Assembly: GCA_903857665.1 (NCBI GenBank)
Contig: CAIOFV010000122.1
Span: 62,001-126,000 of the forward strand
DNA: 64,000 bases
Direction of reading: 5' to 3'
From: an uncultured Myxococcales bacterium
GTDB lineage: Bacteria; Myxococcota_A; UBA9042; DTJE01
Shown: one piece after another, positions 8,932 through 16,115 of the stretch
How the letters are laid out: the number at the start of each line of letters is the position of its first letter
Numbering within the stretch: position 1 is the stretch's first letter
Notes under the pieces: model-generated
What the model was told of the DNA's origin: nothing
Seen by the model: the letters and a program-made list of their open reading frames with translations, nothing else
Database searches by the model: none
Translations under genes and position numbers: made by a program

Positions 8932-11143
8932 TTTCGCCGCCGGGGTTCGCCAGGTTGCCCCGGGGGTTGGTGGCCGACCGGGCCCCCTCCACGGCGTCGC
9001 GAAGGGCATCCAGCGAATACGGTTTGGGCAGCGCCCGATCGAAGCCCCGGCCCCGGTAGCTCGCCATCTCGGCGTCCTTCGCATACCCGCTGGACACGAT
9101 GGCGCGCACGTTGGGTTCGACGGCCCGCATCCGCGCCAGGGCCTCGACGCCGCCGATCCCGCCGGGCACGGTCAGATCCAGCAGGACGGCGTCGAATCGC
9201 CTTCCCGCCTCCAGCGCTTCCAGGTGGCGCTCGATCGCCTCGCCGCCGTCGCGACATTCCACGACGTCGTACCCGAGGCTGGCCAGCATCTCGGCCGCCA
9301 CCCGGCGCACCGCGGGCTGGTCGTCCATCACCAGGACCCTGCCTGTGACCCCCTGGAGGCCCTTTCCGATCCGGGGGTTGTCGGGCGTGATGATGCGGGC
9401 CCGGGGCAGGTCCACCCGGAACGTCGTACCCGTGCCGGGACGCGAATCGATGCCGATCTCGCCGTCGTGTCGGCGGATGATCGAGTAGACGGTCGCAAGT
9501 CCCAGCCCGGTGCCGGCCGGCTTGGTCGTGAAGAACGGCTCGAAGATGCGGTCCAGGTGCTCCGGCGCGATCCCGTGCCCTTCATCGCGAACCGTCAGGC
9601 GAACCCGATCGGCGGTCGTGATCCCGCCCGAGGCGCCCTTCGAACCTGCGGCCAGGTTCTCGGCGCTCAGTCGCAACACCCCTCCCATCGGCATCGCCTG
9701 GACGGCGTTCAGGGACAGATTGTGGACCACCTGTGCGATCTGCCCTTCATCGACATCGACCAGCCACAGGTTCCCCGGGACGTCGATGTCCACCCGCACG
9801 GACGAGCCGGCCGTCACGAACCCCGCGGATTCGCGAATCAGTTCCTCCAGCGATGTCGCCTTGCGAATCGGCGCGCCACCGCGGGAGAACGTCAGCAACT
9901 GGCGCGTGAGGCCCTGGGCCCGAACGCAGGCCTTCCCGGCCTCGTCCAGGCGGCGATGCGTTTCCGAATCCGCCGGCACGTCCAGGCCGGCGAGGCTGAC
10001 ATACCCGCCGATGGCCGTCAGGAGGTTGTTGAAATCGTGGGCGATCCCGCCCGCCAGCACGCCGATGGACTCGATGCGCTCGGTCTTCAGCGCCTCCCGC
10101 ATGGGGCGCTGGTCCTGGATCACCATGGCCAGCCCGATGAGGTCCCGATCGTGGTCGAGCAGGGGCGAAACCGACAGCAGCACCGGGATTTCCTGGCCTT
10201 CCTGCGACTGCAGCATGGTTTCGGTCCAGCGCGCCGGCACGCGCGAATCCGGCGGCACGGCCAATGCCTGCTGCAGCAGTCCCGGATCCCGGGCCAGGAT
10301 GCGGATCGGCTGACCCTGGAGGCTGCGAGGCTCGTATCCCAGCAGGCTCCAGGCCCTCGCATTGGCGCTGAGGATGGTACCCCGCTCGTCCACGAGCAGC
10401 ACGACGTCCTGGATCACGTCGAGGACGGCGCGAGCCGCGAGGGCGGTTGAAGGCGCCATCAGGCGATGCCGGAAGATCGCCACAGCGAACCCGATCGCCC
10501 AGATCGACGAGAACAACTGGGTGATCCGGGGGATGCGGGGTTGTTCCGCAGGGGGCTGGAACGCCAGGAAGGCCAGCGTTCCGAGCAGCGAGATCAGCCC
10601 CGTCGATACGAGCCACCGGGCCTGTCGGCTTTCTCGATGGGAACGGGGGCGTGCCATCCACCGGATGAGCAGCCCCAGGCAGACGATCGAGTATCCGGCC
10701 AGCACGGTGGCGATCACCAGCGAGGTGCGTGGGAGCGACTCGAGGTTGCGCGCCCAGCCATAGTCGGTCCGGACCATGGAACTGGCGCCGATGGCGCCTC
10801 CGAAGAGGGCCCACGGGATCACGAACAGGAGGGGCGCGTAGGTCGCCGGGACCAGCCAGGGGGGGCGATCGACGCTCTGGCGGGTGATCTCGAACGCCAC
10901 CAGCACCTGCGCCGGCAGGAAACCGATCCAGGTCAAGGTTCCCGCGGAAAACCAGCACCACGCCGAATCGGCGTCGGCGGCCTCGTATGCCATCGCCTGG
11001 AACAGGCTGTACAGCGAAAGGGACAGCGTCAGCACGAAGAAGGCCCGGTTGACCCGCGTGTCCAGCCCGCGCGTCAGGGCGAGGATGGCCAACCCTAGGT
11101 AGATGACACCCACGGCGATCGATAGTATGGCGATGATTCCCAT
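8921..11143 (-). CDS. Hybrid sensor histidine kinase with 7TM-like input, PAS, kinase and receiver domains
   Basis: 740 residues. About seven membrane helices span residues 1-228 (7TM histidine-kinase N-terminal type) and a PAS domain spans about 235-350. The HisKA H box is GGIAHDFNNLL with H369. The HATPase domain has an N box around NLSLNAVQAMP (475-485) and G boxes DEGHGIAPEH and GTGLGLA. A C-terminal receiver has D606/D607, phospho-acceptor D656 and K707. It probably autophosphorylates and passes phosphate to its own receiver; no separate output regulator is adjacent. The ATG at 11143 has no Shine-Dalgarno sequence and lies 9 nt behind a strong candidate -10, which suggests a leaderless transcript. 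Confidence 0.9.
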   Translation of the reverse strand: MGIIAILSIAVGVIYLGLAILALTRGLDTRVNRAFFVLTLSLSLYSLFQAMAYEAADADSAWCWFSAGTLTWIGFLPAQVLVAFEITRQSVDRPPWLVPATYAPLLFVIPWALFGGAIGASSMVRTDYGWARNLESLPRTSLVIATVLAGYSIVCLGLLIRWMARPRSHRESRQARWLVSTGLISLLGTLAFLAFQPPAEQPRIPRITQLFSSIWAIGFAVAIFRHRLMAPSTALAARAVLDVIQDVVLLVDERGTILSANARAWSLLGYEPRSLQGQPIRILARDPGLLQQALAVPPDSRVPARWTETMLQSQEGQEIPVLLSVSPLLDHDRDLIGLAMVIQDQRPMREALKTERIESIGVLAGGIAHDFNNLLTAIGGYVSLAGLDVPADSETHRRLDEAGKACVRAQGLTRQLLTFSRGGAPIRKATSLEELIRESAGFVTAGSSVRVDIDVPGNLWLVDVDEGQIAQVVHNLSLNAVQAMPMGGVLRLSAENLAAGSKGASGGITTADRVRLTVRDEGHGIAPEHLDRIFEPFFTTKPAGTGLGLATVYSIIRRHDGEIGIDSRPGTGTTFRVDLPRARIITPDNPRIGKGLQGVTGRVLVMDDQPAVRRVAAEMLASLGYDVVECRDGGEAIERHLEALEAGRRFDAVLLDLTVPGGIGGVEALARMRAVEPNVRAIVSSGYAKDAEMASYRGRGFDRALPKPYSLDALRDAVEGARSATNPRGNLANPGGEITP

Positions 11144-11152
11144 GACGAACGA

Positions 11153-11181
11153 ACGCTAGAACGGCCGGGCGACGAAGTCAA
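11153..11181 (-). promoter_or_regulatory. Candidate leaderless promoter of the hybrid histidine kinase
   Basis: Minus strand: TTGACT (11181-11176), a 17-bp spacer, TAGCGT (11158-11153), then only 9 nt to the ATG at 11143. Transcription would start about 3 nt before, or at, the start codon. Confidence 0.5.
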
Positions 11182-11203
11182 TGGTCCCCGGGACAGGGGG
11201 GGA

Positions 11204-12187
11204 TCATTCGATGCCGGTGGAGATCTTCATGAACTGGACGCGCTCGTAGGACGACGGGTCGCTGCTGCCCAACTGGCGCATCTTTCCGCGGAACTCGTCG
11301 ATGCTGGAAAACCCCTGGGATTCCATCCAGGCCCGCAGTTCGGCCAGGATTTTCGCCAGGTACCACAGCCCGTTCTCGTACAGGGCCGAACATACCTGCA
11401 CGGCGTTGGCGCCGGCCAGGAGGGCCTTGACGACGCCGCGACCGTCGTGGATTCCCGTGGACGCCGCGAGATCCCCGTGCACGCGCCCGGACAGCACCGA
11501 GATCCAGCGCAGCGGCATCTCGATTTCCGAAGGGTCGCTGAGCATCGACGCCGGGACGAGGGTCATCCGGTCGATGTCGAAATCCAGGCGGAAGAAGCGG
11601 TTGAACAGGACCAGGGCGTCCACTTCCTTCGACAGGTTCACGGCGAAGTTCGACAGTCCCGAGAAGTACGGGCCGATCTTCATCGCCACCGGGATCGACA
11701 CGGCGTGATGGACCTCCCGCGCGATGTCGAAGTAGGTCCGCTCGATCTCGGCGCCCGTGCGCCGCGCGTCCATCGGGGGAATGAACACGTTCAGTTCGAT
11801 GGCCGAAGCCCCGGCGTCCTGGGCCTTCCTTGCAAAATGCGTCCAGTTGCCCGCGGACACGCAGTGGATGCTGGCGATGACCGGGATGTCCACGACGGCC
11901 CGCGCCTCGGCGATGGTCTCGAGGTACTTTTCGACGGCCTGGTCACGGCCGTGGTTCTTGATGAAATCGTAGGCCTCGGGCAACTGCCTGCCGGGCAGGT
12001 GGGCGTCCTCGCCGCTGGCCAGTTCCGCCTCGATCTGCTCCTCGAAAATGGATTTCAGGACCACGGCCCCCGCATCGGCGGCCGCGCATTCCTTCACCGC
12101 GTCGGCCGACCTGGTCAGTCCGGACGCCGCGACGATCACAGGGGTCCTCAGTTCCAGGCCCAGGTAACGTGTGCGCAGATCGATCAT
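11204..12187 (-). CDS. Dihydroorotate dehydrogenase-like FMN protein
   Basis: 327 residues with an FMN-binding TIM-barrel fold of the dihydroorotate dehydrogenase family (opening RTRYLGLELRTPVIVAASGLT, later MKIGPYFSG, and GRVHGDLAASTGIHDG with GANAVQVCSALY near the phosphate site). It belongs to the divergent DHODH-like subgroup often found outside pyrimidine operons, so orotate synthesis should not be assumed. ATG has GGGAGGG 6 nt upstream. It lies 139 nt behind the eutL-eutT fusion on the same strand and could be the last gene of that operon; I see no strong separate promoter in the gap. Confidence 0.85.
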   Translation of the reverse strand: MIDLRTRYLGLELRTPVIVAASGLTRSADAVKECAAADAGAVVLKSIFEEQIEAELASGEDAHLPGRQLPEAYDFIKNHGRDQAVEKYLETIAEARAVVDIPVIASIHCVSAGNWTHFARKAQDAGASAIELNVFIPPMDARRTGAEIERTYFDIAREVHHAVSIPVAMKIGPYFSGLSNFAVNLSKEVDALVLFNRFFRLDFDIDRMTLVPASMLSDPSEIEMPLRWISVLSGRVHGDLAASTGIHDGRGVVKALLAGANAVQVCSALYENGLWYLAKILAELRAWMESQGFSSIDEFRGKMRQLGSSDPSSYERVQFMKISTGIE

Positions 12188-12326
12188 GGATGCCCTCCCG
12201 GTCGTTTCCTACAGATGCCATCATGGGGGCGGGAAATCAATCACCTGTGCCCGTAGCGCGTGTCCCGGCGCGGGTTGGAGGGGGAAGCGACGATCGTCCA
12301 TGCCGTGCGCCGGCGCGCCTCCTGCG

Positions 12327-13664
12327 TCACGGCTCGCCGGCACGCGACGGCGACGGGCCGGAAGCCGCAGCCTGCCGGGCCGCCGACACCTTTCCCACCG
12401 TTCGGCACACCAGCACGTAGATGGCGTTCGACAGGCGGTTGAACCCGTGGAGCAGGCGATCCCGGTTGTCGGAGGTCAGGTGGGATTCGCCCCCGAAGGC
12501 GTCCGCCGCGACGATCTCGACCTGCCGGCAGAACGCCCGGACCAGGTTCAGCTTGACCACCGTGGGTCCCATCGACGCGTCCGGGAGCACCCATCCGACA
12601 CTCATGAACTTCATGGTGTTGTGCGATAACTTATGAAGTTCCTCTGCGGTGAACCCGGCGACCACCGGCTCGGGCATCGGGCGCCCCAGAACCTCGGCCC
12701 CCATCACTTCGCGAAGGTACTTCAGCACGTCGTCCAGATCCTTCGAAACGTCACCGAAGCCCTCGGCCAGCGCGGCGACCTGCGCCTCCAGCACGTAGGC
12801 TTGCAGCAGGTCCAGGCTGCCGCGGAACCGGATGGCCGGGTGGCCCTTGGGCACCAGCGAGCGGTTGTCGAACAGGTGCGTGTATCCGTCCGGCTTGGAC
12901 TCCAGTTCCAGCCCGCTGTCCAGGATCCGGTACTTCGCCTTGTGGTCCGTCCCCTTGCCGGCGCGTGCCCGCCCGAACCGCTCCGTCAGGCACTCCACGT
13001 CGGGCGCCGGCGTGATGGCCTTCGGGCGGATCGCCAGGTCCAGCACCGTTTCCTGGAACGCCCGCGCCGCCGCCTGCACCGCTTCCAGCGTCCCGGTCAG
13101 CAACCCGCCGGCATAGTTCGTTTCACTGGGCGGGGCATAGAACGCCTTCATCTGGACGTCGGCGACCTTCAGCGCGGCGTCGAGGCCCATCGTGGCCTCG
13201 ATCGGCGGCGCGATGAGGTACGCCATGGGCGTGCCCGGCTCGACGCCGGCGACCGCGGCCAGGTACCGGCCGACGGACGGGATCACGTGCGGGAAGAACG
13301 CCAGGCGCCCGGCCTCGTCCGCGGAGTAGAACCACGCCTTCGCGTCCAGGTATCGCAGGCAGGCCTGGAGGCCGCTGGAAACGATTTCCGGGTCCGTCGC
13401 CGCCAGGATGCCGATGACCTCGCCGGACAGCGGCCCGGACGCGTGCGCCGAACCGGCATAGAAGGACTTCGCGTAGACGACGTCCACCTCGGCGGCCTTG
13501 GTCGCCTCGTCCAGCGCCGCGTACAGGGCGTCGTCGCTGGTGCAGGTGATCAGCCCCAGGCTGCGATGGTGCGGCTGCAGGCCCAGGTCCCGGGCGAGGT
13601 CCGGCGCCACGTCCGGGATCATCCGGAGGCCGAGCACGCGGGGCTTGATGGGTTCCAGGATCAT
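12327..13664 (-). CDS. EutL shell protein fused to EutT-type cobalamin adenosyltransferase
   Basis: 445 residues in two parts. Residues 1-217 align end to end with EutL, the tandem-BMC trimeric shell protein (HHRSLGLITCTSDD, YAKSFYAGSAH, AYLIAPPIEATMGLDAALK, PPSETNYAGG). Residues about 218-430 match EutT, the ATP:cob(I)alamin adenosyltransferase: LHKLSHNTMKFM, VLPDASMG, KLNLVRAFCRQVEIVAADAF, GFNRLSNAIYVLV. The His/Cys metal motif of the Salmonella EutT is not visible. The gene follows eutC by 10 nt. ATG at 13664 aligns with EutL N-termini; an ATG at 13688 lies inside eutC. The join is in frame without any stop or low-complexity break, so it looks like a real fusion. Expected role: supply adenosylcobalamin to EutBC. 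Confidence 0.88.
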   Translation of the reverse strand: MILEPIKPRVLGLRMIPDVAPDLARDLGLQPHHRSLGLITCTSDDALYAALDEATKAAEVDVVYAKSFYAGSAHASGPLSGEVIGILAATDPEIVSSGLQACLRYLDAKAWFYSADEAGRLAFFPHVIPSVGRYLAAVAGVEPGTPMAYLIAPPIEATMGLDAALKVADVQMKAFYAPPSETNYAGGLLTGTLEAVQAAARAFQETVLDLAIRPKAITPAPDVECLTERFGRARAGKGTDHKAKYRILDSGLELESKPDGYTHLFDNRSLVPKGHPAIRFRGSLDLLQAYVLEAQVAALAEGFGDVSKDLDDVLKYLREVMGAEVLGRPMPEPVVAGFTAEELHKLSHNTMKFMSVGWVLPDASMGPTVVKLNLVRAFCRQVEIVAADAFGGESHLTSDNRDRLLHGFNRLSNAIYVLVCRTVGKVSAARQAAASGPSPSRAGEP

Positions 13665-13674
13665 CGGACCGCCG

Positions 13675-14583
13675 TCACACGTTGGCATCCACGCCGGTCC
13701 GCTTGTCGCGCAACGCCCTCAGGACGTTTGCCACGATCGCGGGAACGGCCTCGGCAGGAGGCAGGCCGCCGGCATGGATGTTGGAGATCACGTTCCGCAT
13801 CGCCTCGTTGAAATTGCGCACCTTCATGTAGGTCACGTAGGCGCCCATCGATTCCGCGGTCTTCAGCCCGGGGCGCTCGCCGACCAGCAGGCAGAGTACC
13901 TCGGCGCCGGTCAGCCGGGCGACCTCGTCCGCGCAGACCACGCGGCCCAGGGTCACCACGTAGGGCGTGCCCATCCGCACCCCGGCCTTGGCCATTTCCT
14001 GGTTCAGCAGCGGGAGCATCTGCGGGAGGTTGACGGACAGGGCCGTCGCCGACAGGCCGTCCACCGCCACGAACTGCACCTGCGGCCCGCGGATGCCCTG
14101 CTTCATGACCAGCTCGCGCGACGTGTCCGACAGCTTGCGCCCCAGGTCGGGGCGTCGCAGGAACTGGGTACGATCCTTCGCGGCCGAAACCAGCGGCACC
14201 AGGCCGAGGGAAGCGACCACCTGCGGATCCACCACCGAGGCCACGGCGTCCCGCGCGGCCGCGTGGTCGCTGAGGAACTTGAGGATCGTTTCCGTCCGGT
14301 AGCGGACGCCGGCGGACCCCACGCCCAGCCGGGCCGGCGTCTTTCCCAGGTAGAAGGAACGGTCGCCGACGGCGTGCCAGCGCTGGAGCACCGGCGGGAC
14401 CGGCAGGCCTGCGCCCATCCAGGCGGCGGCCTTCTTCGCCAGCTTGATGTCGTCCGGGGGCACGCTGCGGTCCCGAAGGGCCGCGGGCGCCGTGCCCGGG
14501 CCGGTCGCGCTGCCGCCGGCGGATTCCGCCATGGCCCCTTCGACCACCGCCCGGACCAGTTCCCTCAGTTCGCGTTCGTCCAT
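13675..14583 (-). CDS. eutC: Ethanolamine ammonia-lyase small subunit
   Basis: 302 residues, close to the 295 of E. coli EutC. Landmarks are the N-terminal DERELRELVRAVVEGAM, a mid region with PARLGVGSAGVRYRTETILKFLSDHAAARDAV, and KQGIRGPQVQFVAVDGLSATA with the cobalamin-side LVGERPGL motif. With EutB it forms the adenosylcobalamin-dependent enzyme that converts ethanolamine to acetaldehyde and ammonia. The start is ATG at 14583, sharing one base with the eutB stop (TGATG). There is no Shine-Dalgarno sequence, which is expected for coupling. Confidence 0.96.
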   Translation of the reverse strand: MDERELRELVRAVVEGAMAESAGGSATGPGTAPAALRDRSVPPDDIKLAKKAAAWMGAGLPVPPVLQRWHAVGDRSFYLGKTPARLGVGSAGVRYRTETILKFLSDHAAARDAVASVVDPQVVASLGLVPLVSAAKDRTQFLRRPDLGRKLSDTSRELVMKQGIRGPQVQFVAVDGLSATALSVNLPQMLPLLNQEMAKAGVRMGTPYVVTLGRVVCADEVARLTGAEVLCLLVGERPGLKTAESMGAYVTYMKVRNFNEAMRNVISNIHAGGLPPAEAVPAIVANVLRALRDKRTGVDANV

Positions 14584-15944
14584 CAGAGGAACACCCGCAT
14601 GTCGCCGGCCAGGGAGGTCAGCCGTCCGTCCTTCATCAGGCCCATGCGCTCCATCCACGCCTCGAACTCGGGCGTCGGCCGCAGGTTCAGCAACTGGCGG
14701 ATTGCGGCGTTGTCGTGGAACGACGTGGACTGGTAGTTCAGCATGATGTCGTCGCCCATCGCCAGGCCCATGAAGAAGTTGCAGCCCGCCGTGGCCAGCA
14801 GGATCGCCAGGTTTTCCAGGTCGTTCTGGTCCGCTTCCATGTGGTTCGTGTAGCAGACGTCACAGCCCATGGGCAGGCCGTGGAACTTGCCCATGAAGTG
14901 GTCCTCGACGCCGGCCCGCGCCACCTGCTTGCCGTCGAACAGGTATTCGGGGCCGATGAAGCCGACCACCGAGTTGACCATGAACGGCTTGTAGTGGCGC
15001 GCCAGGCCGTAGCACCGGGCTTCCATGACGACCTGGTCCGACCCGTGGTGCCCGCCCGAGGACAACTCGGACCCCTGCCCGGTTTCGAAGTACATCAGGT
15101 TCGGCCCGGGGGCCGTACCCAGTTCGGCGATCATCGCGGTCGCCTCGGCCAGCATCGCGTTGGTGATGCCGAAGGCGCGGCAACTGATTTCGGAACCTGC
15201 CAGGCTCTGGAACATGACGTCCATGGGGCAGCCGCGCTTCAGGGCCTCCATCTGCGTCGTAACGTGGGCCAGGCAGCAGTGCTGGGTCGGGATGCCCCAG
15301 GAACGCGTGAATTCGTGCAGCATGTCCAGGATCGCCCGGGTGGCTTCCACGGTGTCGGTCACCGGGTTCACGCCGATGAGGCAGTCCCCGGAACCCCAGG
15401 ACAGCCCCTCCATGGCCGCGGCCAGGATGGCGTCCGGGTCGTCGGTGGTGCTGTTCGGCTGCAGCCGCACGCTGTGGCGGCCCCGCAGCCCCAGCGTGGT
15501 GTTCGCGTGGGTGACGACGCGGATCTTCGACGCCGCCAGGATGAGGTCCATGTTGGTCATCAACTTGGCGACGGCGGCGATGCACTCGCTGGTCAGGCCG
15601 CGACCCACTGCCAGGATGTCTTCCCCGGAGGTGGTGGACGCCAGCACGTATTCGCGCATCTGCGCGACGGTCCAGTCCCGGACCCGCGCGAACGTCCCGG
15701 CGTCGATGTCGCCCTGGATCAGGCGCGTGACCTCGTCGGCATCGAAGGGAGCCGCCGGGTTTTCACGCAGATCCGACATGCGCACGTCGGCCAGGACGCG
15801 CCGGGCGGCCACGCGTTCGGTGTCGTTTTCCGCAGCGACACCCGCGAGTTCGTCCCCGGACTTCCGCTCGTTGGATTTCGCCAGGACCTCCTTGAGGTCC
15901 CTGAACGTGTAATGTCGGCCCCTTACCTGTGTGGTCAGGTTCAT
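14583..15944 (-). CDS. eutB: Ethanolamine ammonia-lyase large subunit
   Basis: 453 residues, exactly the length of E. coli EutB and similar along its whole length (YTFRDLKEVLAKSNERKSGDELAGVAA, VGLQPN-type substrate loop around RLQPNSTTDD, and the active-site YFETGQGSELSSGG). It cleaves ethanolamine by radical chemistry using adenosylcobalamin. The ATG at 15944 gives the family N-terminus; an ATG at 15980 would add 12 unrelated residues and lies in the -35 region. No Shine-Dalgarno sequence is present and the candidate -10 ends 7 nt upstream, so the message is probably leaderless. Confidence 0.97.
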   Translation of the reverse strand: MNLTTQVRGRHYTFRDLKEVLAKSNERKSGDELAGVAAENDTERVAARRVLADVRMSDLRENPAAPFDADEVTRLIQGDIDAGTFARVRDWTVAQMREYVLASTTSGEDILAVGRGLTSECIAAVAKLMTNMDLILAASKIRVVTHANTTLGLRGRHSVRLQPNSTTDDPDAILAAAMEGLSWGSGDCLIGVNPVTDTVEATRAILDMLHEFTRSWGIPTQHCCLAHVTTQMEALKRGCPMDVMFQSLAGSEISCRAFGITNAMLAEATAMIAELGTAPGPNLMYFETGQGSELSSGGHHGSDQVVMEARCYGLARHYKPFMVNSVVGFIGPEYLFDGKQVARAGVEDHFMGKFHGLPMGCDVCYTNHMEADQNDLENLAILLATAGCNFFMGLAMGDDIMLNYQSTSFHDNAAIRQLLNLRPTPEFEAWMERMGLMKDGRLTSLAGDMRVFL

Positions 15945-15951
15945 GGCGGGT

Positions 15952-15980
15952 AGGCTAGGGCATCGGCGTTCGTGCGTCAA
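15952..15980 (-). promoter_or_regulatory. Candidate leaderless promoter of the eutB-eutC-eutLT operon
   Basis: Minus strand: TTGACG (15980-15975), a 17-bp spacer, TAGCCT (15957-15952), then 7 nt to the ATG at 15944. The spacing puts the transcription start at the start codon, and leaves no room for an upstream riboswitch. Confidence 0.5.
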
Positions 15981-16115
15981 CGAAATCGGACACGGAATCG
16001 CCCGGGATCCGGCAAAACTCCATTCCGTGGGGTCGACTGCCCGGTTTCGGTCATTCGCGGCCTAATGTAGATGCCCCCCCGGACCGAACTACCGCGTGAA
16101 ACCGGCAGGTGGCGA

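Noticed and set aside
8921-11143. Hybrid histidine kinase as a EutV/EutW-type regulator of the ethanolamine genes
   Set aside because: It has a 7TM input, its own promoter and a generic receiver, without the ANTAR output or EutW-like sensor known from ethanolamine control. Proximity alone is not enough.
15945-16115. Possible cobalamin riboswitch upstream of eutB
   Set aside because: The region is short, no B12-box-like sequence was seen, and the candidate promoter lies directly at the start codon, leaving no leader.
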